Below, in pieces: positions 1 through 7,753 of a stretch of DNA of 44,412 nt. Source of the DNA: Oligoflexia bacterium (lineage in GTDB: Bacteria; Bdellovibrionota; UBA1018). Position 1 is the first letter of the stretch, and every line of letters starts with the position of its first letter. The notes under the pieces are model-generated. The model made no database searches. It was not told the DNA's origin and saw only the letters and a list, made by a program, of their open reading frames with translations. Location of the stretch: positions 1 to 44,412 of the forward strand of contig JACMQW010000081.1 of NCBI GenBank assembly GCA_014376785.1. Direction: 5' to 3'. Position numbers and translations under genes: made by a program.

Positions 1-1176
1 ATTCTGATCGAGGTCCATCACCAAGTACCCGATGTCATTATCGGTCGAAAGGACTTGGCCACGAATGTTTGCATGGAGGTCGGACACGATTTTATTAATG
101 TCACGCAAAACGCCGGGAACGTTCCGGTGGACGTTCAAAATGCGGTGAGCCCCCGGCACGATCATCGGATCGATGCGAGGAAAATTTACCGCGGAAGGAG
201 TTGCGCCTTCATTCATAAACCGAATTAAGGAACCCGCGACTTCGATTCCGATATTCGCTTGCGCTTCTTCGGTCGATCCACCGATGTGCGGAGTGAGAAT
301 CACGTTCGCCAAACCTTGAAGTTCAGATACGAATTTTTGATCGTTGCCCGAAGGCTCTTCTGGGAAAACATCAACTGCCGCGCCGCCGAGTTTTCCTTCT
401 TTTAGAATCGCGGCCAAAGCGGCGATGTCGACCACTGTCCCGCGCGACGCATTGATCAGGTAAGCACCCTTCTTCATTTTTCGAAGCTGGGGAGCAGAGA
501 TCATATTCTTCGTTGCGGTGGTTTCGGGCACATGTAGAGTCACGAAATCAGATTGGGACAAAAGGTCATCCAACATCGGCACCGAACGCGTATTCCCAAT
601 CGAGAGTTTCGATGCGATATCGTAAGTTAAAACTCGCATTCCCATACTCTCAGCAAGCACGCCCACCTGACCGCCGATGTGGCCATAACCCACGATACCC
701 AGGGTTTTTCCACGCACCTCATAGCACTGATTTGCAACTTTCTTCCAAGTTCCCTCGTGCACCTCTTTTGAGCGGTCGGCCAATTGGCGCGCGAGCACGA
801 TGATTTCAGCGATCACCATTTCAGCCACGCTGCGCGTGTTGCTAAACGGCGCATTGAATACCGGTACGCCTCGGCGGTTTGCCGATGCAAGGTCGACTTG
901 GTTTGTGCCGATACAAAAACAACCGATCGACAAAAGGTGTTTCCCGGCAGCAATAACTGGATCCGTGATTTGAGTCTTACTCCGAATTCCCAAGACATGG
1001 ACCTGACTGATTTTTTCGATCAGTTCGCTTTCAGAAAGCGAGCTTTTCAGACTTTCGACTTGAAAACCCTCGCCGGTAAAAAGGTCGGAAGCGTTCGGAT
1101 GAATGTTCTCTAAGAGGAGGACTTTAATCTTATCTTTAGGATAGGAGGTCGGGGCGTTCGGATTCGCGAGGGTCAT
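1..1176 (-). CDS. serA: D-3-phosphoglycerate dehydrogenase, 3' end outside window
   Basis: This enzyme oxidises 3-phosphoglycerate to 3-phosphohydroxypyruvate with NAD, the first step of serine synthesis in the cytoplasm. The window holds 392 codons with no stop; the E. coli type has about 410 residues, so only about 20 are missing. Visible motifs are the Rossmann glycine loop GYGHIGGQVG, the catalytic arginine in INASRG, the glutamate region VDVFPEEP and the catalytic histidine in TPHIGGST. The C-terminal stretch NVHRNVPGVLRDINKIVSD, followed by GYLVMDLDQ, is the start of an ACT domain of the short E. coli type, which normally binds serine for feedback inhibition. The ATG at 1174-1176 is the only sensible start because an upstream ATG is out of frame. 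It is divergent from the redoxin operon. Confidence 0.93.
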   Translation of the reverse strand, partial: MTLANPNAPTSYPKDKIKVLLLENIHPNASDLFTGEGFQVESLKSSLSESELIEKISQVHVLGIRSKTQITDPVIAAGKHLLSIGCFCIGTNQVDLASANRRGVPVFNAPFSNTRSVAEMVIAEIIVLARQLADRSKEVHEGTWKKVANQCYEVRGKTLGIVGYGHIGGQVGVLAESMGMRVLTYDIASKLSIGNTRSVPMLDDLLSQSDFVTLHVPETTATKNMISAPQLRKMKKGAYLINASRGTVVDIAALAAILKEGKLGGAAVDVFPEEPSGNDQKFVSELQGLANVILTPHIGGSTEEAQANIGIEVAGSLIRFMNEGATPSAVNFPRIDPMIVPGAHRILNVHRNVPGVLRDINKIVSDLHANIRGQVLSTDNDIGYLVMDLDQN

Positions 1177-1234
1177 GGTCAAAAACTCTCATGACTCGGC
1201 CCCACCGTCCGCATAAAACGGAATTGAACTTAAA

Positions 1235-1254
1235 AAACGTTCGGACGAACGTTT
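1235..1254. promoter_or_regulatory. 20-bp perfect palindrome, probable operator
   Basis: AAACGTTCGGACGAACGTTT reads the same on both strands: two 9-bp arms around GA. It lies in the 116-bp gap between divergent serA and the redoxin operon, 38 bp before the redoxin ATG. Size and symmetry fit a homodimeric repressor site such as those used by TetR-family regulators (inference). No regulator gene lies beside it. Confidence 0.5.
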
Positions 1255-1292
1255 CAGTTTTCGCGCCACGGCAATTCTGATAAATCCGACCT

Positions 1293-1886
1293 ATGCGGAC
1301 TCAGACCTTTCGTTTTTCTTCCCTGCTGGTTTTACTTTTCACCTCGACCTCCGGGATGGCCGGAATTCCGCCCTCGCTGAGCGGAGCTGATATCGGACAG
1401 AAGAGCGAGGAGTCGTCGTTGGTGAAAAAAGATTTAAAGGATGCGAAAGCTACGGTGGTGGTTTTTTTATCAGCAAAATGTCCTTGTTCAGCAAGTCATG
1501 AATCGTCTCTTCGCTCTCTCGCAACGGAATATGGCGCAAAAGGATTCCAATTCATCGGCATCCACTCGAATCGGGATGAAACGGCCGAGTTCGCGAAAGC
1601 TCACTTTCAATCTCTCCACCTTCCCTTCCCCGTCATCGAAGATGGTCAAGCGAACGAAACTCCTCCTCTAGCTACCGCCTACGGAGCGCTGAAAACCCCG
1701 CACGCGTTTGTGGTCTCCCCCTCGGGCGAAATCCTTTATTCGGGTGGAGTGGACGACAGCAAGGATGCCACCCGTGCAACCAAACTTTTTCTAAAAGACG
1801 CCTTAATTGCCGTAGCAACCGGTAAGAAACCCGAAGTTACCGAGTCCAGAACGCTCGGATGCGTGATCCAGCGCACTCCGAGATAA
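1293..1886 (+). CDS. Secreted redoxin (AhpC/TSA, thioredoxin-fold) protein
   Basis: The protein starts with a signal peptide (residues 1-23, ending SGMAG) and continues as a thioredoxin fold of the AhpC/TSA or redoxin group. The active-site region is FLSAKCPCSASHES, with C63 and C65 arranged CxC rather than CxxC. The cis-proline loop is seen as LKTPHAFVV and the last strand as GEILYSGGVDD. A further cysteine lies near the end in RTLGCVIQR, which could act as a resolving residue (inference). It is the first gene of a three-gene run with a FixH-like lipoprotein and an outer-membrane barrel, which suggests periplasmic redox or metal handling. No clear ribosome site precedes the ATG. The family call is good; substrate and partner are unknown. 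Confidence 0.8.
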   Translation: MRTQTFRFSSLLVLLFTSTSGMAGIPPSLSGADIGQKSEESSLVKKDLKDAKATVVVFLSAKCPCSASHESSLRSLATEYGAKGFQFIGIHSNRDETAEFAKAHFQSLHLPFPVIEDGQANETPPLATAYGALKTPHAFVVSPSGEILYSGGVDDSKDATRATKLFLKDALIAVATGKKPEVTESRTLGCVIQRTPR

Positions 1887-1933
1887 CAACAGGTTTTCGA
1901 CACTTTTCCTTTAATTTTCACCCAATCTCCACA

Positions 1934-2446
1934 ATGAGGCTCCCCATTAAAACCAGACTGTTCAAATCATTCGCCAGCGCTTTGTCATTCTTTTCCTTCC
2001 TTATTCTTACTGCGTGCATCGAGTCTCCGATTCTTCACCACGCGGACGCGGACACGGTGACTCCCCAAGCCCAAACAGAAGCGGATTGCCCCCTTCATTT
2101 TCCGACGGCCGGGCTCTGCGCCAGCATCACTTGGGACCAAATGCAGACCGAAGACGAACCCGGTTCTTTCAAGTTGAAATTTTGGGATGCGAAAACCGCA
2201 ACCTCGGACGGACCCTACTTGACTCCCGAGAATGCCGTCTTCACCCGACTGATGATGCCATCGATGGGTCATGGCTCCTCTCCCGTGAAAACCGAACAAC
2301 TTCAGGCAGCGGATGGAAGTTTAGTCGCCGGAGTCTATCATGCCACGGGCGTTTATTTTTCGATGCCGGGTCACTGGGAAATCTGGATCCAACTCCGGCG
2401 TGACCGGGGTGTGCTTGAGCAAGCGAAGGTCGACATCACAATCTAG
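1934..2446 (+). CDS. FixH/YtkA-like lipoprotein
   Basis: A 170-residue protein beginning MRLPIKTRLFKSF with a hydrophobic segment that ends in the lipobox LTAC, so it is probably a lipid-anchored periplasmic protein. The second half looks like the immunoglobulin-like FixH/YtkA fold: MMPSMGHGSSPV, then GVYHATGVYFSMPGHWEIWI, the usual order of a methionine- and histidine-bearing strand followed by a GxY...F.MPG.W signature. Such domains occur beside copper-handling or oxidase-assembly proteins, but no function is shown here. An open frame reaches back to 1859 and overlaps the redoxin gene; the ATG at 1934 is preferred because the signal peptide starts there. The stop codon directly abuts the next start, so translation is probably coupled. 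Confidence 0.7.
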   Translation: MRLPIKTRLFKSFASALSFFSFLILTACIESPILHHADADTVTPQAQTEADCPLHFPTAGLCASITWDQMQTEDEPGSFKLKFWDAKTATSDGPYLTPENAVFTRLMMPSMGHGSSPVKTEQLQAADGSLVAGVYHATGVYFSMPGHWEIWIQLRRDRGVLEQAKVDITI

Positions 2447-3430
2447 ATGTTGTCTTTCATAGCGATCCCACTGAAGCTCGGATGCAGGCGCAAGGTGTTT
2501 TTGCTTCTCGTGTTTTCATGGGTTTCCGCAACCGACGCGAATGCGGCGCCCTGCTGCTCCGGGAGCTCTGCCATCCCGGCAATGATCACCGGCGACGACC
2601 GCGCCCAAATTTCGGCATCTTTCTCACATGCGACCGTGATCGGAGACGCTTTTGAAGGCGGGCTCCCTCAGTTTCGTTCCAGTGACCAATCGGAAACGAC
2701 GAATTTTTTCCGCCTCGATGGGGCTCGTCTCATCTCGGACCGCATGCAAGTGGGAGCAGGCCTCTCACTCCTCAGTCGGCAGTTCAGCACTCCCAGTTCG
2801 CATGCTGGGAAATCTCTCCCAGGCGATTTGATTTTGAACTTCGCTTATGAGGCGCTTCCGGAATGGGAGTATTCGGAATGGAAGCCACGCGGTCATGTGT
2901 TTATTGCCACGACCATTCCCACCGGGAGATCCATTTATGAGGCGAATGAACCGGGCCTCATCGATTCGACCGGAAAAGGATTCTTTCGCATCGCGATGGG
3001 AGCCATTTTAACGAAACGCTGGGATTTGTGGGACGCGAGTTTCATCACAGAAATTCACCGATCCCTTCCCAGGACTTTTCCTCCGACCGCGTCTGACCCC
3101 GATCCCCTTCGAGTCGACGCAGGTTTCGGCGGAAGTTTCGCGCTCGGCATGGGCTACAGCCCGGGAGGAGGAAATTTTCGTTTCGGAATTCGGCTGCAGC
3201 CAAGCTTTAACCAACCGAAAGAACGCACCACTCTCACGGGGGTGACGAAATCGAGTCGCTCCCAAGTGATCGACACTTCTCTCGAGGCCAGTTACCTCTT
3301 ATCCGACCAAGGCGGAGGAACTTGGACCGGATTCGGAAATTTCAATGACCAGACCCTGATCGGACCCGCGGTCAGCTCTACCTTAAACCGTACAATCGCC
3401 TTGGGAATTCAACACCGGTGGGATCGCTAG
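2447..3430 (+). CDS. Putative outer-membrane beta-barrel protein
   Basis: A 327-residue exported protein. A hydrophobic signal segment ends near ATDANA and is followed by the mature start APCCSGSSAIPAMITGDD with an adjacent cysteine pair. The rest alternates short polar turns and amphipathic strands (for example FRFGIRLQPSFNQP, ALGMGYSPGGG) and ends in a strand closing with HRWDR, the general look of a barrel that sits in the outer membrane. It begins on the base after the stop codon of the lipoprotein gene. I do not recognise a named family. The context with a redoxin and a FixH-like protein suggests metal or redox stress transport, but that is inference. No terminator was found in the 69 bp before the next gene. 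Confidence 0.6.
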   Translation: MLSFIAIPLKLGCRRKVFLLLVFSWVSATDANAAPCCSGSSAIPAMITGDDRAQISASFSHATVIGDAFEGGLPQFRSSDQSETTNFFRLDGARLISDRMQVGAGLSLLSRQFSTPSSHAGKSLPGDLILNFAYEALPEWEYSEWKPRGHVFIATTIPTGRSIYEANEPGLIDSTGKGFFRIAMGAILTKRWDLWDASFITEIHRSLPRTFPPTASDPDPLRVDAGFGGSFALGMGYSPGGGNFRFGIRLQPSFNQPKERTTLTGVTKSSRSQVIDTSLEASYLLSDQGGGTWTGFGNFNDQTLIGPAVSSTLNRTIALGIQHRWDR

Positions 3431-3499
3431 GAGTTTTTTCCATTTCGGAAGCTCTCTCTCGGCGTTAGCGTAAATGAAAACCTTTTCCTGGAGAACACC

Positions 3500-4339
3500 A
3501 TGCTTCGTCAGCTTCGACAAACTTCGCTCAAGTCACATTTCCTGGGGGTGACCCTCGCTTCGCTTGCGACAAGCGGAACTAGTATCGCCGCTCCGAAAGA
3601 AATTCATTCGCTAGACAACACCGGCAAGAATTTTACCTACCGGGAAGGGACCACCGACCTAGAAGGCTATTTGGTGCTTCCGAAAAAGCTGACGAAGAAA
3701 ACTCCAGCGGTCGTCCTCGTCCATGACTGGATGGGAGTCGGCAGTGATGTGAAACGCCGAGCGCGCATGATCGCCAACCTCGGCTACATTGCGTTCGCAG
3801 CCGATATTTATGGAAAAACGACCCGCCCGAAGAACAGCGACGAAGCGGCCGAGTATGCGACGAAGTTTCGCGGAGGCGACCGGGCCCTCTTTCGGAAAAG
3901 AATTCTTTCCGCCATCGACACGGCATCGAAGATTCCCAATGTCGATGCGTCTCGAATCGCGATTCTCGGTTACTGCTTTGGAGGTACCGGGGCAATGGAA
4001 GCGGCAAGACTGAAAGCTCCCGTTGTTGCGGCCATTAGTTTTCATGGCGGACTCTCACAGGGCACGCAAAAAGAAGAGAAAGAAATCACTGCGAAAGTCA
4101 TTGCTTTCCATGGTGCGGAAGATCCCCTTGTCGATGCGAATGAGGTGAAGGGTTTTCAAGAGGAAATGCGAGCGGCCAAAGCGAACTGGGAGTTTGTGAC
4201 CTACAGTGGAGCAGTCCACGCGTTCACAAACCCAGAAGTCCCTTATAAGCAGGGTGCTCCTTTTGGTTACAATGCCCAAGCGGACGCTCGCTCATGGACT
4301 GCGATGACGAATTTCTTAGCGGAAGTCTTCACGAAATAA
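3500..4339 (+). CDS. Dienelactone hydrolase family protein, exported
   Basis: An alpha/beta hydrolase of the dienelactone hydrolase type, 279 residues. The nucleophile elbow is GYCFGG with C159, the acid is D208 in GAEDPLVD, and the histidine is H240 in SGAVHAFTNP: the Cys-Asp-His triad of this family. The N terminus has a basic start and a hydrophobic core ending near SIAA, so export to the periplasm is likely. The family usually acts on lactones or esters; members of this exported subgroup have no agreed substrate. A ribosome site GGAG lies seven bases before the ATG. It stands alone between the barrel operon and a membrane protein gene. Confidence 0.85.
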   Translation: MLRQLRQTSLKSHFLGVTLASLATSGTSIAAPKEIHSLDNTGKNFTYREGTTDLEGYLVLPKKLTKKTPAVVLVHDWMGVGSDVKRRARMIANLGYIAFAADIYGKTTRPKNSDEAAEYATKFRGGDRALFRKRILSAIDTASKIPNVDASRIAILGYCFGGTGAMEAARLKAPVVAAISFHGGLSQGTQKEEKEITAKVIAFHGAEDPLVDANEVKGFQEEMRAAKANWEFVTYSGAVHAFTNPEVPYKQGAPFGYNAQADARSWTAMTNFLAEVFTK

Positions 4340-4358
4340 TCTCATTAAAAATATTCGC

Positions 4359-4925
4359 GTGATCACTCGACTCAGACAATTTCTGGAGACACTCCAAAGC
4401 TTCTCGAACCGCAGTTGGTACGTGCCTCTCATGGGCGCGCTGATTTTTTTCGGAATGCTGGTTCCGTTCGTACCCAGCGATGCGGTGGTGATCACGACCT
4501 TTTTCTTAAAAAGACGGCGCTGGTTTTTGATCGCCGTCTTTTTTGCTTTTTGCGCAGCCAGTTCGGCTACGCTGCTTGCCCACTTGCTTTCGGTTTATGG
4601 TGAGACCCTTCTGAGTCAAGTGAGCCAGGATGGATTCACGCGCAGTGGAACTTGGCTAGATACGAAAGTCCTGATCCAGAATTATGGCGCCGGAGCGCTT
4701 GGCATTCTTTCCCTCTCGCCGATCCCCCAGCAACCGGGAATCATCGCGGCGGGACTTGCTCACCTCGAACTTCCGAAAATTTTCGCGGCTTTCATGCTTG
4801 CCAGGACTCTGAAATATTCAGCTTACCGATTTTTCCTCGTGGGTCTGCCCGCCCGAATTAAGAAAGCGCACGAATCCGGTGGGTCTCGCCGACGATCCAA
4901 AGTAAGTCACCCGCCTCCAGTTTGA
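4359..4925 (+). CDS. DedA/VTT-type inner membrane protein
   Basis: A 188-residue protein with about four membrane segments. Two features recall the DedA/VTT family: the early PFVPSDAVVITT stretch after a hydrophobic helix, and SPIPQQPGIIAAGLAHLELPKIFAAFMLARTLKY-like sequence in the second half (PxP turn, then AGL, then a helix ending R-x-x-K-Y). Family members are lipid flippases or related transporters of the inner membrane; no substrate can be read here. The start is GTG at 4359; an ATG at 4431 would cut off an amphipathic N terminus. The last 68 bases overlap the end of the convergent antiporter gene, an unusually long convergent overlap. Confidence 0.6.
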   Translation: MITRLRQFLETLQSFSNRSWYVPLMGALIFFGMLVPFVPSDAVVITTFFLKRRRWFLIAVFFAFCAASSATLLAHLLSVYGETLLSQVSQDGFTRSGTWLDTKVLIQNYGAGALGILSLSPIPQQPGIIAAGLAHLELPKIFAAFMLARTLKYSAYRFFLVGLPARIKKAHESGGSRRRSKVSHPPPV

Positions 4926-7128
4926 AGTCAGCCGTAGGATTCACGATCCGAGAACCTGCCCTCTCGATTCCTACCACCAGCCCATTTGCTTTTTCGCGAA
5001 TCCCCGAAGCACGGATGCTTTGGCCGAGAAAATGCGAATCCGCGGCCAATGCGTAAGACTGGAGCGAATAGGAATCGGCCGTCGTCGCATCGATCGACGA
5101 GGCGGCAACTTCGATAAATTCACGAAATGCCTGAAATTGGTCTTCCGTGCCGATGACGTGCAGTCGGTCCTTCGGATAGATCCGCTCGCTTCCCGCCGGC
5201 GCCGCCATCCTTCTTTCGCCTCTTTCAATCAAGGTCACTGTCACTCCGTAACGCTCGCGAACTTGAAGCTCAATGAGAGTTTTACCCACCGCCAGAGAAT
5301 CATAAGAAACTTCAAAAACGGCGATGTGCGAATCCCAAATCGTATCTCCGGCAAGCGCACCGACCTCCGGATTTAACGACCCGGCCCCAGAATCACTGCC
5401 TAGACTATCCTGCGAAGCAGTGTCTTCTTCTGATAACGAAAGTAGAAATCTCTGCACGAAACGCTCGTAGACACTTTCGACTCGATCAGAAAACAAGAGG
5501 ACTACACCGACCGCAAGCGCTCCCAGCGCAAAAACCGAGAACCGAAGGAGAAAAAATCTTGTAAACAAAAAACTGGCGAGCAGGAAAAAGACAACTGCCC
5601 GGAAAATCATGAACAGAACTAAGATCGGACGGAGGGTTCGATTCACCCAATACTTCTGAACTTTACCTCTCCGGAGTCCACCCTTCGCAACTCCCCAGAA
5701 AAAGGGCGCGGCTAGAAGGAGCGCAAGTAGTAAAGCGCCGGACCGAACTTCCAAGCTCGATCCAAATTTATTGAAAATCCAGTCCTTCACTCCGTATTGA
5801 AAACCAATTGCAATCGCACCAATCAACGCCGAATTTACGAAGACAACCGCGAGCTGCTTTCGAATCATCCTTCGCCAGTCACTGATATGACCACTCCGCT
5901 GAACAGAAGCGCTGTAGCGGTCGAGCCCCTCCCGCCAGCGCCGCGGCAAAGATTGGTCGACCCAGGCTGCGATCGATTTGGACCGCTTCACTGCATGGGG
6001 CGTCGTCAGTGCGGTGATCGTGGCCAACATCACGATGAGCGAGTGCGAATCTTTCTTTAAAACTCCAAGCGAAATCCCCAGCGCCGCCATGATGAAACTA
6101 AATTCGCCGATTTGCGCCATCGAAACCCCCGAACGAACTGCAGGCTTCAGCGGTTTGCCCGAGACGAGGGTTCCGACGGTCACAAAAAAAGATTTTCCAA
6201 AGAGAATCACCGCTAAAAATGCGGCCGCGTGGAGTGGATGGCGGGCGAGCGCTCCTGGCTCAATCAACATCCCGACCGAAATAAAGAAAATGGCGCCGAA
6301 TAGTTGCTGAACCGGAAGCAAGAGCGTTTCGATGCGACGGGCCTCTCTTGTGCCCGCAAGCAGAGATCCCATGATGAAAGCACCCAGCGTCGGGGAGAAC
6401 CCAAGTTTCGCGGCACCCACGACCATGATGAAACAAAGACCGAGTGCCAAAATGAGCCGCTTTTCATCGCTCAATATTCTCTGCGTTTTTTGAATCAAAA
6501 GCGGGAGGACTGAAACGCCGATTACGAAAACGACGGTGAGGGCAAACGCGAATTTGAAAAGAGTCGAGAATACAATTTGAACGCCGGATGAGCCCTCGGT
6601 ACCGCCCGCAAGTGTCGAAAGGAGCACCAAAAGGAGAACTGCGAAAATGTCTTCCACAATCAGAATTCCAAAAATATTTTGGGCAAAGCGAGCCGACTTC
6701 GTACCTGAGTCCTCGATCGCGCGCAGAAGAACGGTGGTCGAAGAAATGGCGAGCATTCCGCCGAAGAACAGAGATTCCAAGTCTTGGTACCCTAGCTTGT
6801 GCGCAATCCAAGTCCCGAGCAGGAAAGTTGCCCCCACCTCTATCGACGCAGCGACTAACGCAGACGGGCCCATTTCCATAAGCTTTTTGAAACTAAATTC
6901 TAACCCCAGACTGAAAAGTAAAAATATGACGCCGATCTCACCCCAAAGTGAAATGCTTTCAGGCTCTGCCACATGCGGGAAAAAAGGACAATTCGGCCCA
7001 AGTAAAAATCCTGCCAGCAAGTAACCCACGATCAGCGGTTGCCGGAGAAAACTGAAGAGGAGCGCAGCCAGGCCTCCGGTGAGGAGTAAGATGCCGAGAT
7101 CTCCGATTAAAGGCGGTAAATGATTCAC
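4858..7128 (-). CDS. Monovalent cation:proton antiporter (CPA2) with two RCK_C domains
   Basis: A 756-residue KefB/RosB-like antiporter. Residues 1-370 form a sodium/hydrogen exchanger domain with many membrane segments, beginning LGILLLTGGLAALLF and containing GYLLAGFLLGPN and the typical ISSTTVLLRA and SVGMLIEPG stretches. A second hydrophobic block (about 410-560) follows. The C terminus holds two RCK_C (TrkA-C) type modules, about 600-675 and 685-755, each ending in the characteristic L-x-V-I-G or LLWIVGET strand. No nucleotide-binding RCK_N domain lies between membrane part and RCK_C, so it is not a classic KefB/C. It likely exports K+ or Na+ against protons, with ligand gating by the paired RCK_C domains (inference). 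The start is GTG at 7128. Confidence 0.85.
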   Translation of the reverse strand: MNHLPPLIGDLGILLLTGGLAALLFSFLRQPLIVGYLLAGFLLGPNCPFFPHVAEPESISLWGEIGVIFLLFSLGLEFSFKKLMEMGPSALVAASIEVGATFLLGTWIAHKLGYQDLESLFFGGMLAISSTTVLLRAIEDSGTKSARFAQNIFGILIVEDIFAVLLLVLLSTLAGGTEGSSGVQIVFSTLFKFAFALTVVFVIGVSVLPLLIQKTQRILSDEKRLILALGLCFIMVVGAAKLGFSPTLGAFIMGSLLAGTREARRIETLLLPVQQLFGAIFFISVGMLIEPGALARHPLHAAAFLAVILFGKSFFVTVGTLVSGKPLKPAVRSGVSMAQIGEFSFIMAALGISLGVLKKDSHSLIVMLATITALTTPHAVKRSKSIAAWVDQSLPRRWREGLDRYSASVQRSGHISDWRRMIRKQLAVVFVNSALIGAIAIGFQYGVKDWIFNKFGSSLEVRSGALLLALLLAAPFFWGVAKGGLRRGKVQKYWVNRTLRPILVLFMIFRAVVFFLLASFLFTRFFLLRFSVFALGALAVGVVLLFSDRVESVYERFVQRFLLSLSEEDTASQDSLGSDSGAGSLNPEVGALAGDTIWDSHIAVFEVSYDSLAVGKTLIELQVRERYGVTVTLIERGERRMAAPAGSERIYPKDRLHVIGTEDQFQAFREFIEVAASSIDATTADSYSLQSYALAADSHFLGQSIRASGIREKANGLVVGIERAGSRIVNPTADFKLEAGDLLWIVGETHRIRALS

Positions 7129-7196
7129 GCCATCACTTCACCTGATTTTCAGATGATTATCAAACGCTCTTGCGGAACCGCGCCTCATTCGATTGA

Positions 7197-7682
7197 ATGG
7201 GATTCATGAACGACTCAACCAATAAATTCAGCCAAACCCTCCAAAATCTGAAATCCGCCGTAGAGCTCGGAGTCGTGACCCTGACTACGAAAGCTCCGGA
7301 AGCCGCGAAGGCAGTGAAAGCGATGATCGACGAATATGGCGGGGTCGGCAACTTCATTCAAGCCATAACAAAAGACTTTCAAGAAAGTGACGTTGCGGGC
7401 AAAGCGAAAGTTTGGATTGAGGATGGGAAAAAATTTGTTCTCTCTCAGGAACAAGTTCAGAAACTTCTCGGTGATGAGCGGATTCAAAAAATTTCCGCCG
7501 AACTCAAGACCACTCCCGACAAACTCGCGACCCTTCTCGGAGAAGCCCTCCCACCGATTCTAGAAAAGGTGGAATTCGCCCGAAAAAAATTGGAAGAAGC
7601 TTCCAAAGCGGTCCCTCAAGACAGCTTGGTTGCGAACGTTTTAAATAAAGTGACGAATTTTCTCGGAAATTCGAAGACGTAG
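7197..7682 (+). CDS. Hypothetical small helical protein
   Basis: A 161-residue protein without signal peptide, cysteines or recognised motif. It is rich in Lys, Glu, Ala and Val and predicted largely helical, with stretches such as KFSQTLQNLKSAVELG, TTKAPEAAKAVKAMID and KVEFARKKLEEASKAV that look amphipathic and could form a helical bundle. It stands 68 bp from the divergent antiporter start and 71 bp ahead of purF in the same direction, so it may share a promoter with the purine operon, although nothing shows that it takes part in purine synthesis. A second ATG at 7206 is equally possible as start. Codon use resembles its neighbours, so I regard it as a real gene of unknown role. Confidence 0.7.
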   Translation: MGFMNDSTNKFSQTLQNLKSAVELGVVTLTTKAPEAAKAVKAMIDEYGGVGNFIQAITKDFQESDVAGKAKVWIEDGKKFVLSQEQVQKLLGDERIQKISAELKTTPDKLATLLGEALPPILEKVEFARKKLEEASKAVPQDSLVANVLNKVTNFLGNSKT

Positions 7683-7753
7683 TGTCACCGAGATCGATTC
7701 CTAACCAAATCCTAAAAGACCGGAAGTCTTCCGCGAAGTAAGAGAGTCTCACG

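Noticed and set aside
7716-7735. Terminator or PurR site before purF
   Set aside because: Only short overlapping repeats (CGGAA-GTC-TTCCG) are present, with no T run and no known operator match.
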